A DNA stretch of 64,000 nt from Nocardia sp. NBC_01503 (GTDB lineage Bacteria; Actinomycetota; Actinomycetes; Mycobacteriales; Mycobacteriaceae). The notes beneath the pieces are model-generated. The model did not search any database. It was given only the letters and a program-made list of their open reading frames with translations, and was not told the origin of the DNA. Below are positions 9,963 through 20,404 of the stretch, one piece after another (within the stretch, counting starts at the first letter, position 1; each line of letters begins with the position of its first letter). A program made the position numbers and the translations under genes. The DNA lies in the NCBI RefSeq assembly GCF_036327755.1, contig NZ_CP109596.1, positions 7,068,001 to 7,132,000 on the forward strand. The letters are read 5' to 3'.

Positions 9963-11062
9963 GCGGGACCGACCTCCTCGAACCCCGTCAAGTGGAGTTC
10001 GGTCGAATCGTCCTGAGTCAGGGCCGAATACGCGACCAGCGCGGTGCCGGAGCGCTCGCGCACCGCCGTCACCAGCTCGGGCGGGCCCAGCACGGTGACG
10101 CCCGAACCGAAGCCGAGCAGCAGGCGGGCCATCCAGTCCAGCGTGGCGAAGCGCATGGTGGCCTCGACATTGCCGTCCGGATGTACGGCGACCCGGTGCA
10201 TGGGGTACTGGTCCAGGACCCAGGAGTAGTCGGCGTGAATAAGCAGGCGCGCCAGCGGAACCGCGGGATCGTCGACGAAAAGGTCCAGCGCCGAGGTCTC
10301 GTCGAGGGTGGCATCGGCGGGCGGACGGGCCGGTTCGTCGAGTTCGGTGGCCTCCTCGATGCGGTCGAGGCGGAACAGGCGGACACCCTCGGCCTCCCGG
10401 CACCAGGCCTGCAGATAGCTGTTGTTGTCCACCAAGACAATACGAAGCGGGTCGACGGTTCGTTCAGAGACCACATCACGGCTGGCCGAGTAGTAGACCA
10501 TGCGCAGGGCGTGAGCGTTGGCGAGCGCGGAGCGGACCGTGGCCACCGACGGGGCCTCGGCGGGCGCGGGCAGCGCCTCGAATTCCCGCCCGGAGATGGC
10601 GGATTCGATCTTCGCGATGGCCGAGTGCGCGGCGCTGGGATCGACCATGCCGGGCAGATCCGCGATCGAGCGCAGCGCCACCAGCAGTGCGGTCGCCTCC
10701 AGCGAGGTCAGGCGCAGCGGCCGGTCGATACCGGCGGAGAAGGTGACCTCGATGCTCTCCTCGGAGAACGACAGATCGATGAGATCACCCGGACCGTAAC
10801 CCGGGAGTCCGCACATCCACAGCTGATTCAAATCGCTCATCAGCTGTTTGGTGGTGACGCCGAGCTCCCCCGCGGCCTCGGCGGCGCTGATGCCCGGGTT
10901 GGCCTGGAAGTACGGGACCATGTTCAGCAGACGCGACAGGCGCACCGAAAGTCGGCTGCTGGCAGCGGCATTGGCCCGGCGGTCGCGGGCTCCGGCGGAG
11001 GCGCGGGCGCCGTCATTGGCGGTCGATGCAATTTTGCGGGCATTGCCCGATTCGTCGCTCAT
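9959..11062 (-). CDS. pafC: WYL-domain transcriptional regulator PafC
   Basis: 367 residues. After a basic Ala-rich leader comes a winged-helix region (LSRLLNMVPYFQANPGISAAEAAGEL) and a WYL domain (LRMVYYSASRDVVSERTVDPL, then NSYLQAWCREAEGVRLFRLDRI). In mycobacteria PafB and PafC form a DNA-damage-responsive activator of RecA-independent repair genes. Despite the name they are not required for pupylation. The start overlaps the pafB stop by 4 bp, indicating translational coupling and a heteromeric partner. Confidence 0.93.
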   Translation of the reverse strand: MSDESGNARKIASTANDGARASAGARDRRANAAASSRLSVRLSRLLNMVPYFQANPGISAAEAAGELGVTTKQLMSDLNQLWMCGLPGYGPGDLIDLSFSEESIEVTFSAGIDRPLRLTSLEATALLVALRSIADLPGMVDPSAAHSAIAKIESAISGREFEALPAPAEAPSVATVRSALANAHALRMVYYSASRDVVSERTVDPLRIVLVDNNSYLQAWCREAEGVRLFRLDRIEEATELDEPARPPADATLDETSALDLFVDDPAVPLARLLIHADYSWVLDQYPMHRVAVHPDGNVEATMRFATLDWMARLLLGFGSGVTVLGPPELVTAVRERSGTALVAYSALTQDDSTELHLTGFEEVGPA

Positions 11063-12051
11063 GCGGAGACCTCCGTCCGTTCCAGCACCGACTTGAGCCG
11101 GGCGATCACGTTCTCACGCAGCTCCTCCGGGGCGAGCACCAGGGCATCCGCGCCGAGACCGGTGATGAGCCGGGCCAGCCAGTCACGAGAACGAATGGGC
11201 ACCTCCACAATCGAGCCGTTGCGACCGCCGAGCTCACGCTCCTCCATGGTCGCGCCGAGGCGGCGGATCTCCTGACCGCGGCCGTCTGCCACCCACACCG
11301 TGGCCGAACCCGCGATCGGGGCCTGGCCGGTGACCTCGGCGACGAGGGCGCGCAGGTCCACGTCTTCGGGCTTGTGCACCGTATTGGCGGGACCGTATTC
11401 GGTGACCGCCTCACCGATCCGCGAGACGCGGAAGGTGCGTTGCGCATTGCGCACATTGTCGTAGCCGACGAGATACCAGCGGCCGTGATGGGTGACCACA
11501 CCCCACGGCTGCACATCGCGTTCGATCGGGTCGCCGTGCGATTGCCGATGCATGAACTTCACCGAGCGGCCCGCGTCGATGGCGGCCAACAGCTTTCCGA
11601 GCACCGGTTCCGAACCACGGGTGCGGGCCGGAACGGCAGGGACCGAGGCCACACCGGCATCGGGCTCCACATGAATGCCCGCCGCACGGAGCTTGAGCAG
11701 TCCACCCTCGGCCGCGGCGGCCAGTTCGGGTGACTCCCACAGCTGTACGGCCACCGCGACAGCGGCGCTTTCCGCACTGGTCAGATCGATATCGGGTAGC
11801 TCATAGGCATCCCGATTGATGCGGTAGCCCTCGGCGCCGGAGTACCGGCTGATGGGCCCGATTTCGAGCGGAATGCCCAGATCGCGCAGCTCGTTCTTGT
11901 CGCGTTCGAACATTCGGCTGAAAGCCTCGTCGCTCGCCGACTCCTCGTAACCCGCCACCGAGTCCCGAATCCGCTCGGCGGTCAGGAATTGGCGGGTGGA
12001 CAGCAGCGCGATAACCAGATTCATCAACCGCTCGACCTTGGATATCGCCAC
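11059..12051 (-). CDS. pafB: WYL-domain transcriptional regulator PafB
   Basis: 330 residues. It has an N-terminal HTH (KVERLMNLVIALLSTRQFLTAERIRDSV) and a WYL domain (AGRSVKFMHRQSHGDPIERDVQPWGVV, then RWYLVGYDNVRNAQRTFRVSRI), ending in a WCX-like extension. It partners PafC, whose gene overlaps its stop by ATGA. It is separated from pafA by a hairpin, so pafBC may be partly independent of the proteasome genes. Confidence 0.93.
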   Translation of the reverse strand: MAISKVERLMNLVIALLSTRQFLTAERIRDSVAGYEESASDEAFSRMFERDKNELRDLGIPLEIGPISRYSGAEGYRINRDAYELPDIDLTSAESAAVAVAVQLWESPELAAAAEGGLLKLRAAGIHVEPDAGVASVPAVPARTRGSEPVLGKLLAAIDAGRSVKFMHRQSHGDPIERDVQPWGVVTHHGRWYLVGYDNVRNAQRTFRVSRIGEAVTEYGPANTVHKPEDVDLRALVAEVTGQAPIAGSATVWVADGRGQEIRRLGATMEERELGGRNGSIVEVPIRSRDWLARLITGLGADALVLAPEELRENVIARLKSVLERTEVSA

Positions 12052-12125
12052 CCGTTAGAGAGTAGTGTGCCCGCCCACGCCGTGTGGAACGACCCGGCCT
12101 TGCGAGTCCCGGGGACCACGGCGAA

Positions 12126-12158
12126 ACGGGCCGCGGACCACGAAGGTCTACGGCCCGT
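12126..12158 (-). terminator. Interrupted hairpin downstream of pafA
   Basis: Outer 8-bp stem (12126-12133 with 12151-12158) and inner 4-bp stem, separated by a small internal loop, 16 bp past the pafA stop. Likely attenuates transcription between pafA and pafB. Confidence 0.6.
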
Positions 12159-12173
12159 CCCTTTACCGCGGGT

Positions 12174-13532
12174 CTACATCGAGGCGATCAGTCGATCCAC
12201 GCGCTCGTCGACCGAGCGGAACGGATCTTTGCAGAGGACCGTGCGCTGGGCCTGATCGTTCAACTTCAGGTGCACCCAGTCGACCGTGAAATCACGACCG
12301 GCCTCCTGCGCGGCGGTGATGAAATCGCCGCGCAGCTTGGCACGGGTGGTCTGCGGCGGCGTGGTGACCGCGGCGTCGACCGCCTCGTCCTCGGTGATGC
12401 GCTTGGCCAAACCCTTGCGCTGCAGCAGATCGAAGACGCCGCGGCCGCGCTTGATGTCGTGATAGGCCAGATCCAGCTGGGCGATCTTGGGATCGGACAG
12501 CTCCATGCTGTAGCGATCCTGATAGCGCTGGAACAGCTTTCGCTTGATGACCCAGTCGATCTCGGTATCCACCTTGGCGAAATCCTGCGCCTCGACCGCG
12601 TCGAGAGTGCGACCCCACAGATCCACCACCGCGTCGACCTGCGGATCGCGATCGCGATTGCGCAGGTGTTCGACGGCGCGGGCGTAGTACTCGCGCTGGA
12701 TCTCCAGGGCGCTGGCCTGACGACCGCCCGCCAACCGCACCGGACGCTTACCGGTGAGATCGTGCGACACCTCGCGGATGGCCCGAATCGGGTTGTCCAG
12801 GGCGAAGTCTCGGAAGGCGACGCCCGCCTCGATCATCTCCAGGACCAGCGAGGCGGTACCCACCTTGAGCATGGTGGACGGCTCGGCCATATTGGAGTCG
12901 CCGACGATCACATGCAGGCGGCGGTACTTCTCGGCATCGGCGTGCGGCTCATCACGGGTATTGATGATCGGCCGCGACCGCGTGGTCGCCGAGGAGACGC
13001 CCTCCCAGATGTGCTCGGCGCGCTGCGACAGACAGAAGGTGGCGGCCTTCGGGGTCTGCAGCACTTTGCCGGCGCCGCAGATCAACTGGCGGGTCACCAG
13101 GAACGGCAGCAGGACATCCGAGATACGGGAGAACTCACCGGCGCGCACCACGAGGAAGTTCTCATGGCAGCCGTAGGAGTTGCCCGCGGAGTCGGTGTTG
13201 TTCTTGAACAGGTAGATGTCGCCGCCGATACCTTCTTCGGCGAGACGCTGCTCGGCGTCGATGAGCAGATCCTCCAGGACCCGTTCACCGGCGCGGTCAT
13301 GAGTGACCAGCTGCACCAGGCTGTCGCACTCGGCCGTCGCGTACTCCGGATGGGAACCGACATCGAGGTAGAGCCGGGCGCCATTACGGAGGAACACGTT
13401 GGAACTACGGCCCCAGGAAACCACCCGGCGGAAGAGATACCGGGCCACCTCGTCAGGACTCAACCGACGGTGACCGTGAAAGGTGCACGTCACCCCGAAT
13501 TCGGTTTCGATCCCCATGATTCGTCGCTGCAC
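12174..13532 (-). CDS. pafA: Pup--protein ligase PafA
   Basis: 452 residues, the same length as the M. tuberculosis enzyme. It ligates the C-terminal Glu of deamidated Pup to substrate lysines using ATP. The GIETEFGV motif supplies Mg-ATP-binding Glu9 and Glu11, and [11 protein letters not shown] holds the conserved Asp57. The GTG at 13532 (VQRRIMGIE) is chosen because it gives the canonical N-terminus; an in-frame ATG at 13601 adds an atypical 23-residue leader. It lies between the proteasome core genes and pafBC. Confidence 0.97.
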   Translation of the reverse strand: MQRRIMGIETEFGVTCTFHGHRRLSPDEVARYLFRRVVSWGRSSNVFLRNGARLYLDVGSHPEYATAECDSLVQLVTHDRAGERVLEDLLIDAEQRLAEEGIGGDIYLFKNNTDSAGNSYGCHENFLVVRAGEFSRISDVLLPFLVTRQLICGAGKVLQTPKAATFCLSQRAEHIWEGVSSATTRSRPIINTRDEPHADAEKYRRLHVIVGDSNMAEPSTMLKVGTASLVLEMIEAGVAFRDFALDNPIRAIREVSHDLTGKRPVRLAGGRQASALEIQREYYARAVEHLRNRDRDPQVDAVVDLWGRTLDAVEAQDFAKVDTEIDWVIKRKLFQRYQDRYSMELSDPKIAQLDLAYHDIKRGRGVFDLLQRKGLAKRITEDEAVDAAVTTPPQTTRAKLRGDFITAAQEAGRDFTVDWVHLKLNDQAQRTVLCKDPFRSVDERVDRLIASM

Positions 13533-13651
13533 CCTATCGACATTACAGCGATGTAGTGCCCGATAAGGGCGGTGTGGCAGACCCGATGCAAACGTATTCA
13601 CAACGATTTAGCACGGGATGCTGTGTTGCACTGCCTCGCTCCGCTCGGCTG

Positions 13652-13742
13652 TTCGCGGCCCCGGAAGTCCCGCTTCTTCCCTCCTCCACTCCTCCGCTTC
13701 GCTCCCCCGCTACGTCAGTCCAGAAGCGGGACGGGCCGCGAA
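13652..13742. repeat. Long interrupted inverted repeat (stem-loop)
   Basis: Left arm 13652-13661 plus 13667-13677; right arm 13722-13732 plus 13733-13742. The two 10- and 11-bp helices are perfect and would stack with a 5-nt bulge (13662-13666) on one side. The 44-nt loop is pyrimidine-rich on the plus strand. See findings. Confidence 0.7.
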
Positions 13743-13785
13743 CCTGGGGATTTACGGTTGAACGCGGATGCGCGACAAACGATTT

Positions 13786-13815
13786 CGGGCCACGAACTCG
13801 AAAGTCCGTGGCCCG
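13786..13815 (-). terminator. Hairpin downstream of prcA
   Basis: Perfect 9-bp stem (13786-13794 with 13807-13815), 72 bp past the prcA stop. On the minus strand it is followed by an A/T-containing tail. Confidence 0.6.
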
Positions 13816-13886
13816 ACTCGAAATTGCCGGAAACAGCACAAATCCCCGACCGTCCAGAATGAATCGGCCGGGAATTGTGTGAATTT

Positions 13887-14663
13887 TTATGCCTGGGACG
13901 GATCTCCGGACGAGGGCTTATCGGCCTCGGCCGCCGCCGCGGCGCTCTGCGCCTTGCCGGTGATCAGTTGCTGTAGCGCGGACCCGGTGATGCGGCGGAA
14001 AGCCCGTCGCGGCCGGGACTGTTCGAGGGTGGCGACCTCGAGCGAGGCCGACCCCGCGGTCTTCTTGTCCTTGTCCGCCCCCTCGGGCGCGGCCTTGGCG
14101 AACGCCTGCATGGCGACGGTGACCGCGCCGTGCAGATCCAGACCGGGCTGATAGGAGGCCTTGAGTGCGGTGACGATGGGCTCGGTATTGCCGCCCATGA
14201 CCACGAACTCGCGCTCGTCGACGATCGATCCGTCGAAGTTGATGCGGTACAGCACCGAACTCGGCTCGGCGTCCGGGTAGCCGACCTCGGCCACACAGAT
14301 CTCCACCTCGAACGGTTTGAGCTGGTCGGTGAAGATGGTGCCCAGGCTCTGCGCGTACAGGTTGGCCAGGAACCGACCGGTGACATCGCGCCGGTCGAAC
14401 TGGTAACCACGCAGATCGGCCTGCAGAATGCCACCGCGGCGCAGGCTTTCGAACTCGTTGTACTTGCCGACCGCGGCGAAGCCGACGCGGTCGTACAACT
14501 CGCTCACCTTGTGCAGTGTGGCCGAGGGGTTCTCGGCCACGAACACCACACCTTTGTCGTACACCAGCACGATGACGCTTCGCCCGCGTGCGATGCCCTT
14601 GCGCGCGAGTTCGGTCTTATCGCGCATGATCTGTTCGGCGGACGCGTAATACGGCAGCGTCAT
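13887..14663 (-). CDS. prcA: 20S proteasome alpha subunit
   Basis: 258 residues. The N-terminus ([23 protein letters not shown]) is the alpha-type gating helix. The core contains [21 protein letters not shown] and the [15 protein letters not shown] segment. The last 50 residues are a low-complexity charged/Ala tail, as in other actinobacterial PrcA. Seven-membered alpha rings gate entry to the PrcB chamber and dock the Mpa C-terminus. The start overlaps the prcB stop by 4 bp. Confidence 0.97.
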   Translation of the reverse strand: MTLPYYASAEQIMRDKTELARKGIARGRSVIVLVYDKGVVFVAENPSATLHKVSELYDRVGFAAVGKYNEFESLRRGGILQADLRGYQFDRRDVTGRFLANLYAQSLGTIFTDQLKPFEVEICVAEVGYPDAEPSSVLYRINFDGSIVDEREFVVMGGNTEPIVTALKASYQPGLDLHGAVTVAMQAFAKAAPEGADKDKKTAGSASLEVATLEQSRPRRAFRRITGSALQQLITGKAQSAAAAAEADKPSSGDPSQA

Positions 14664-15511
14664 GCTCGGGCACTCCCCTCTTCGTCCACGCGCTCGGCCA
14701 GGATCTCGCGAGTGATCTCGGCCAGTCGACCCTCCGACACCTCAACGGAGCCTTCGGAATCGATGACGATCGCCGTCGGATAGATGCCCCGCAGGGTATC
14801 GGGGCCGCCGGTGGCGGTGTCGTCGTCCGCGGCGTCGAACAGGGACTCGACGGCGATGCCGAGCGCCTTGTCCTGATCGATGCCGCGCTTGTATGTCTTC
14901 TTCAGCGACGATTTGGCGAACAGCGAACCGGAACCGACCGCGGTGTAACCGAATCGCTCCTCGCTGCGGCCGCCGACCACGTCATAGGAGATGATGCGAC
15001 CGGACTTGTCCGGGTCCTGCTGGTCCGGGTCGAAACCCACCAGCAGCGGCACCACCGCGAGACCCTGCAGGGCCGCGGGGAGGTTGTCGCGCACCATCTT
15101 CGAGAGTTTGTTGGCTTTACCGTCGAAGGTGAGGGGGACGCCCTCGATCTTCTCGTAGTACTCGAGCTCCACCGCGAACAGCCGGATCATCTCGATGGCC
15201 ATACCCGCGGTACCCGCGATACCGGCCGCCGAGAAGGTGTCGGTGATATACACCTTCTCGATGTCACGGCTGGCCAGCAGGTTGCCCTGGGTGGCCCGGC
15301 GGTCACCCGCGATCAGCACACCGCCGCGGTAACTGACCGCGACGATGGTGGTGCCGTGCGGTGCGATATCGGCCGGCGCGCCCCCTTGGGGATAACCGTC
15401 ACCGCGGAAGTTGTTGCCGGGCAACAGTTCCGGAGCGTGCAATCGCAGGTATTCGGAGAAGGACGAGAGGGCGTTCCCCATCTGGAGACGCAGTGGGTCG
15501 CCTTGGGTCAC
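14660..15511 (-). CDS. prcB: 20S proteasome beta subunit
   Basis: 283-residue precursor of the catalytic subunit. A propeptide of 53 residues ends at HG, so autocatalytic processing would expose Thr54 ([11 protein letters not shown]) as the N-terminal nucleophile. Other catalytic-site features are visible in [10 protein letters not shown] (Asp, Arg) and [10 protein letters not shown] (Ser). The ATG at 15511 overlaps the pup stop (ATGA), giving the usual pup-prcB-prcA operon order. Confidence 0.97.
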   Translation of the reverse strand: MTQGDPLRLQMGNALSSFSEYLRLHAPELLPGNNFRGDGYPQGGAPADIAPHGTTIVAVSYRGGVLIAGDRRATQGNLLASRDIEKVYITDTFSAAGIAGTAGMAIEMIRLFAVELEYYEKIEGVPLTFDGKANKLSKMVRDNLPAALQGLAVVPLLVGFDPDQQDPDKSGRIISYDVVGGRSEERFGYTAVGSGSLFAKSSLKKTYKRGIDQDKALGIAVESLFDAADDDTATGGPDTLRGIYPTAIVIDSEGSVEVSEGRLAEITREILAERVDEEGSARA

Positions 15512-15702
15512 TGGCCGCCCTTCTGAACGTACGCACGCACGAAGTCCTCGGCATTCTCCTCGAGAACATCGTCGATCTCGTCGAGCAGGTCGTCGGTCTC
15601 CTCAGCCAGTTTCTCCCGGCGCTCCTGCCCTGCAGCACCGTCCCCGACGGGCCCCTCGTCCTCGTCGCCACCACCGGCGCGCTTGGTCTGCTCTTGTGCC
15701 AT
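15508..15702 (-). CDS. pup: Prokaryotic ubiquitin-like protein Pup
   Basis: 64 residues, acidic and mostly disordered, with the coiled-coil Mpa-binding region [20 protein letters not shown]. It ends in GGQ, so the C-terminal Gln must be deamidated by Dop before PafA can ligate it. A strong ribosome-binding site (GAGGAGG) lies about 9 nt upstream of the ATG. It is the first gene of pup-prcB-prcA. Confidence 0.98.
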   Translation of the reverse strand: MAQEQTKRAGGGDEDEGPVGDGAAGQERREKLAEETDDLLDEIDDVLEENAEDFVRAYVQKGGQ

Positions 15703-15860
15703 AGCAGCCGACCTCCTCTGTGATCATCGGCGAGCACCGGAGAAAATCCGATGCCCGTACGGTCAACACTACCCAGCCCCGGCGACAACGCGCCGGATTA
15801 ACCGCATTGACGTCGCTTCGCGATCTTCCGGAAGCCTGCGCCGGGCGCGTCGAAAACGCT

Positions 15861-17360
15861 TCAGTGGGTGAGTTGCTGGACCAGTTCGGCGGCGGTGGCG
15901 ACACCGTCCAGCAACTTGCCCACGTGGGCTTTGGTGCCGCGGCGGGGTTCGAGGGTGGGGATGCGGACCAGGGAGTCGCCGCCGAGGTCGAAGATGACCG
16001 AGTCCCAGCTGGCGGCGGCGATATCGGCGCCGAAGCGGCGCAGGCACTCACCGCGGAAGTAGGCGCGAGTGTCGGTGGGCGGGTTGGTCATTGCGTCGAG
16101 GATCTGCTGTTCGGTGACCAGGCGCTGCATGGAACCGCGCGCCACCAGGCGGTTGTAGAGACCCTTGTCGAGGCGCACGTCCGAGTATTGGAGGTCGACC
16201 AGGTGCAGCTTCGGGGCGGCCCAGTTGAGGCCCTCGCGGGTGCGCATACCTTCCAGCAGACGGAGTTTGGCGGTCCAGTCCAGCAGGTCCGCGGTCTCCA
16301 TGGGGTCGCGCTCGAGCAGATCGAGCACGTGCGCCCATTTGGTGAGCAGATCCTGGATACGGGCGTCGTCGATGCCCTGGCGGTAGACGAACTTCTCCAC
16401 CCGATCGAGGTAGATGCGTTGCAGCGCAAGGCCGGTCAGTTCGCGGCCGTCGGCGAGGGCGACGGTGGCGCGCAGGGTCGGGTCGTGGCTGATGGTGTGC
16501 ACGGCGGTGACCGGGCGGGCCAGTTGCAGATCCGAGAGGTCCTCGCCCGCTTCGATCATGTCGAGCACCAGGGCGCTGGTGCCGACCTTGAGGTAGGTGG
16601 CCCACTCGGACAGGTTGGCGTCGCCGATGATGACGTGCAGGCGGCGATACTTGTCGGCATCGGCGTGCGGTTCGTCACGGGTGTTGATGATGCCGCGCTT
16701 GAGTGTGGTCTCCAGGCCGACCTCGACCTCGATGTAATCCGCGCGCTGGGACAGCTGGAAACCGGGCGTATCGCCGTTCTGGCCGATGCCCACGCGACCG
16801 GATCCGCAGATCACCTGGCGTGAGACGAAGAACGGCGTCAAACCCACGATGATCTGGTTGAACGGCGTATCGCGGCTCATGAGGTAGTTCTCATGTGTGC
16901 CGTAGGAGGCGCCCTTGCCGTCGGTGTTGTTCTTGTACAGCTGCATACGCGGCGCACCGGGCACGCTGGAGGCGAAGCGGGCGGCGGCTTCCATGACGCG
17001 CTCACCGGCTTTGTCCCAGATGACCGCATCGAGGGGGTCGGTGACCTCCGGGGCGGAGTACTCCGGGTGCGCGTGGTCGACGTAGAGCCGCGCGCCGTTG
17101 GTGAGGATCATATTCGCCGCGCCGACCTCGTCGGCGTCGATGACGGGTGCCGGGCCGTTGAGCCGACCGAGGTCGAAGCCGCGCGCATCGCGCAGCGGTG
17201 ACTCCACCTCGTAATCCCAGCGGGTGCGTTTGGCGCGCGGCACGCCTTCGGCTGCGGCATAGGCGAGGACCGCCTGGGTCGACGTGAGAATCGGGTTGGC
17301 CGACGGCTCCGAAGGCGTCGAAATGCCGTACTCGACCTCGATTCCGATGATGCGCTGCAT
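15861..17360 (-). CDS. dop: Deamidase/depupylase of Pup
   Basis: 499 residues, a PafA paralogue that converts Pup Gln to Glu and also removes Pup from substrates. GIEVEYGIS carries the ATP/Mg ligands Glu8 and Glu10, and [11 protein letters not shown] carries the conserved Asp95. The actinobacterial Dop loop lies at roughly residues 40-75. ATG 17360 (MQRIIGIE) is the canonical start; an in-frame ATG at 17432 would add 24 basic residues. About 160 bp separate it from pup. Confidence 0.97.
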   Translation of the reverse strand: MQRIIGIEVEYGISTPSEPSANPILTSTQAVLAYAAAEGVPRAKRTRWDYEVESPLRDARGFDLGRLNGPAPVIDADEVGAANMILTNGARLYVDHAHPEYSAPEVTDPLDAVIWDKAGERVMEAAARFASSVPGAPRMQLYKNNTDGKGASYGTHENYLMSRDTPFNQIIVGLTPFFVSRQVICGSGRVGIGQNGDTPGFQLSQRADYIEVEVGLETTLKRGIINTRDEPHADADKYRRLHVIIGDANLSEWATYLKVGTSALVLDMIEAGEDLSDLQLARPVTAVHTISHDPTLRATVALADGRELTGLALQRIYLDRVEKFVYRQGIDDARIQDLLTKWAHVLDLLERDPMETADLLDWTAKLRLLEGMRTREGLNWAAPKLHLVDLQYSDVRLDKGLYNRLVARGSMQRLVTEQQILDAMTNPPTDTRAYFRGECLRRFGADIAAASWDSVIFDLGGDSLVRIPTLEPRRGTKAHVGKLLDGVATAAELVQQLTH

Positions 17361-17503
17361 ACGGTCGAGCCTAGGCGACGCGACGGCGGATCGGGCGCGA
17401 CCGGGTGCGGGCCGATTCCCGGGTCGGGTCATTCGTGAGTCGTACCCCGGGTCGTTCTCCCGGGCGATCCGCGCTGACCTGCCCGGATCGCAGAATGACA
17501 GGT

Positions 17504-18796
17504 ATGGTCGAACCGGTCACACCCGCGCAGTCGATACCCCTGGCGATCACCGGATTCGAGTCGAATCCCGTTATGGCAGAGCCAAATCCCACTCCGGCAC
17601 AATCGCGAGCGGTGGCGGCGCGCACCGGTTCGACCCGATTGCCCGCGCTGGATGTGCTGCGCGGCATCGCGATTCTGGGCACGCTGGGCACCAATATCTG
17701 GATCTTCACCAACTCGGCCGGACTGGTCGGTTATGTCGCGCGGCTGGACGAGCCGAGCGGGATATGGGTCTGGACCGAGCGGTTCCTGCAGCAACTGGCG
17801 CAGGGCAAATTCCTGGGCCTGCTCACCATCATGTTCGGAATCGGGCTGGCGATTCAGCGGGGTTCGGCGACGCGCGGCGGGCGGGCATGGCCGGGCCGGT
17901 ATCCGATACGAGCCGGACTGCTGTTCCTGGACGGTCTGTTCAACTTCCTGTTCGTCGCCGAATTCGATGTGCTCATGGGGTACGCGGTGACCGGGCTGGT
18001 GGTGGCGTTCGTCCTCGCCACGAGCGAGCGTGCGCAGCGCCGCTGGCTGTACATCACCGCCGCGATCCATACGGCCATGCTCACCGTGATCGTGGTCGGC
18101 ATCACTCTCGCTGCCGCACAGGGCGATTCGAGCACCCCGCAGCCCCCGGACCCGAATCCCTATACGGACGGCTCATTCTGGGAGCTGGTGGTCTTCCGCG
18201 TCGAGCACGCCCTGGCGTTCCGCCTGGAGCCGATCTTCATCTTCCCGATGTCGATCGCCCTGTTCCTGCTGGGCGCACGCCTGTTCCGCGCCGGAGTCTT
18301 CGAGCCCGAGGGTGCGCGAATCCGCAAGCGGCTCATGATCATCGGCTTCGCGATCGCCGCACCGCTGGACCTGGCCATCGGCATGCTCGGCGGCGATCTG
18401 ATCCTGCTCACCCGCTACGGCCTGGCGCCGTTCGTGGCCCTCGGCATCCTCGGCCTGGTGGCGCAGGTCTATACCCGCCGTACCGCACCGGGATTCGTCG
18501 GCCGCCGCTTCGCCGAGGTCGGCCGCATGGCATTGAGCTGCTACATCCTGCAGAACCTGATCGCCGGATTCCTCTGCTACGGCTGGGGCCTGGGCCTGAC
18601 CCAGCTGGTCTCCCCCGATTCCCGCGTCCCGTTCACTCTCGCCGTCTACCTGATCGTGGCGGCGGTCATGCTGGTCTTCGCGCACGCCTGGCTGCGCCGT
18701 TTCGAGCGCGGTCCGGTGGAGTGGCTGTGGAATGCGACCTACCGCGCGCTGGCCGAACGCGGTAGTCGCACAGGTCAACCCGCGCAGGTCCGCTGA
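17504..18796 (+). CDS. DUF418 family multipass membrane protein
   Basis: About 430 residues with roughly 8-10 hydrophobic helices. The N-terminal motif [20 protein letters not shown] and the C-terminal [18 protein letters not shown] are hallmarks of DUF418 (YeiB-like) proteins. Transport or acyl-transfer has been proposed for the wider family, but no function is proven. Start is uncertain: ATG 17504 (MVEPVT), ATG 17495 and ATG 17573 are all in frame. It is divergent from dop and marks the left edge of the accessory segment. Confidence 0.85.
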   Translation: MVEPVTPAQSIPLAITGFESNPVMAEPNPTPAQSRAVAARTGSTRLPALDVLRGIAILGTLGTNIWIFTNSAGLVGYVARLDEPSGIWVWTERFLQQLAQGKFLGLLTIMFGIGLAIQRGSATRGGRAWPGRYPIRAGLLFLDGLFNFLFVAEFDVLMGYAVTGLVVAFVLATSERAQRRWLYITAAIHTAMLTVIVVGITLAAAQGDSSTPQPPDPNPYTDGSFWELVVFRVEHALAFRLEPIFIFPMSIALFLLGARLFRAGVFEPEGARIRKRLMIIGFAIAAPLDLAIGMLGGDLILLTRYGLAPFVALGILGLVAQVYTRRTAPGFVGRRFAEVGRMALSCYILQNLIAGFLCYGWGLGLTQLVSPDSRVPFTLAVYLIVAAVMLVFAHAWLRRFERGPVEWLWNATYRALAERGSRTGQPAQVR

Positions 18797-18818
18797 GAGG
18801 CCCGGTGGACGACGGCCA

Positions 18819-20375
18819 CTACACCGGCACCGGCACCGGGCCGAACCAGCGCCCCAGAGCCGCGCGCAGCGCCCGCAGTTCGGCGGCGTTCGGTCGGGCC
18901 GAGTCGCAAGCCCATACGACGTAGGAGTCGGGGCGCAGCAGAAGCGCGGTCGCGGGCGGCTCATCCGGCCGCGCCGCGACGATGTCCACCCGGTCGCTCC
19001 ACGGCGCCAGTGCCGTGGTGAGCGCTCCCTCCGCGGTGAAGTCGAGCAGTAAAGGCCGTGCGGCTCTGGTCAATTCGGCCAGCCGGGTCGGACCGGAGTC
19101 GAGCGGGAGATCGAGGTCGGGCGCGGGCCGGCCGACGAGCGGGTGCGGATCGGGCTCTCCCATGTCGTAGCGAATATCCGCGCCCGAGATCAGCTCGGCG
19201 AGCCGCCGCACCGTCGATCGATCGGTGAGCAGTTCGGCGAAGACCTCGCGCATGGCGGTGACATCCGCGCCCGGGGCGAGCAGCGCGGCTTGGGTCTGCG
19301 ATTGCATGACCGCGCGATCGGCGGCAAGTCGGCGTTCGGTGTCATAGGTGTCCAGGAGCCCTTCGGGCGCTCGGCCTTCGAGCTCGGCGGCAAGCTTCCA
19401 GCCGAGGTTCATCGCGTCCTGCAGACCGAGGTTCAAACCCGGGCCGCCACCGAAGACCAGCACATGGGCGGCGTCTCCGGCGAGGAAGACCCGACCGTCC
19501 CGGAATCGCGCCGCGACCCTGGTGTTTCCGCCGAGCTGACGGCGCAGCGCATGCGGTCCGGGTCCGGTCGCGGGACCGAGCTCGAGCTCGCCGCCGAGCA
19601 CGTACTCGATACTGGCCCGCATCTCCCGCAGGGTCATCGGCCCGTCCGGCGCCGGCCGATCCCACTCCGTGGTGCTGAACAGGGGCGTTCGGCCGGGGAA
19701 TGGCGCATAGGCCAAGCCACCACGGTCGGTGCGGATGGGCAGGAAGGGGCGGATCTCGCCGTAGCCGGGTACCCGTAGCACCCCGGTCGCCGGGTCCACC
19801 CGATCGGCGGGGATGGTGGCGTGTGCGGTGCGGGTGGTGGTGCGGTCGTAACTGACTCCGGGAAAATCGATTCCGGCCTGTTTCCGCACCAGGCTGTGCC
19901 CGCCGTCGGCGCCGATCAGATATCGGGTGCGCAGCGTCAAGGTCCGCTCCGCCGCCGAAACCTCCACGGTGACACCGTCATCGTCCTGTGCGATGCCGGT
20001 AATCTCGGCGCCCCAGCGTATTTCGGCTCCCAGTTCGAGCGCCCGGTCCCGCAGCGCGGCGACAATCTCCGGTTGTGGTATCGCGAGGTTGTAGACGGGA
20101 CTCTGCTCGAGCAGGCTCAAATCCAAAGGGAGAGCGGCGAACATGAAGTAGTTGGAGTTGGGTTGCGGCCGCCCCGGCGGCCCGCCCAGGCGCTGGTACA
20201 GGCCGCGCCGATCCAGCATCGGCACCACCTGGCCGACCAGACCGTTGGCTTTGGCCTCATCGCTCGGTTCGGCGAGCCGTTCGAGCACCAGCGGGCGGAC
20301 ACCCGCCAGGCCGAGTTCGCTCGCCAGCATCAGGCCGACGGGCCCCGCTCCGGCGATGATCACGTCGTGGGTCAT
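18819..20375 (-). CDS. FAD-dependent aromatic-ring monooxygenase (class A type)
   Basis: 518 residues. It has the N-terminal dinucleotide-binding motif IIAGAGPVGLMLASELG, the IGADGGHSLVRK motif, and the FAD ribityl-binding signature FLAGDAAHV with GLNLGLQDAMNL. A C-terminal thioredoxin-like domain (RPLLLDFTAEG) is like that of PgaE/RdmE polyketide hydroxylases and phenol-type monooxygenases. It should hydroxylate an aromatic or polyketide-like substrate using NAD(P)H and O2. The TetR gene lies 29 bp upstream on the same strand, so it probably regulates this enzyme. Confidence 0.9.
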   Translation of the reverse strand: MTHDVIIAGAGPVGLMLASELGLAGVRPLVLERLAEPSDEAKANGLVGQVVPMLDRRGLYQRLGGPPGRPQPNSNYFMFAALPLDLSLLEQSPVYNLAIPQPEIVAALRDRALELGAEIRWGAEITGIAQDDDGVTVEVSAAERTLTLRTRYLIGADGGHSLVRKQAGIDFPGVSYDRTTTRTAHATIPADRVDPATGVLRVPGYGEIRPFLPIRTDRGGLAYAPFPGRTPLFSTTEWDRPAPDGPMTLREMRASIEYVLGGELELGPATGPGPHALRRQLGGNTRVAARFRDGRVFLAGDAAHVLVFGGGPGLNLGLQDAMNLGWKLAAELEGRAPEGLLDTYDTERRLAADRAVMQSQTQAALLAPGADVTAMREVFAELLTDRSTVRRLAELISGADIRYDMGEPDPHPLVGRPAPDLDLPLDSGPTRLAELTRAARPLLLDFTAEGALTTALAPWSDRVDIVAARPDEPPATALLLRPDSYVVWACDSARPNAAELRALRAALGRWFGPVPVPV

Positions 20376-20404
20376 GACTTCTCCTGAGAGACAGCGATTT
20401 TCGG

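Larger units (their letters stand above)
13533..13886. other. 354-bp intergenic region between prcA and pafA
   Basis: Non-coding gap. It contains the prcA terminator (13786-13815), a long interrupted stem-loop (13652-13742) and presumably the pafA promoter just right of 13540. Pyrimidine-rich runs with repeated TCGCTCC/CCGCT-like words fill the loop. No supported ORF. Confidence 0.6.

Noticed and set aside
9992-11275. 427-codon plus-strand frame opposite pafC
   Set aside because: Mirror of the pafC coding strand; crosses the pafB/pafC junction without any recognised domain.
15703-15860. Promoter for pup-prcBA
   Set aside because: A TTGACC is present near 15761-15766 on the minus strand, but no good -10 at normal spacing was found, so no promoter was annotated.
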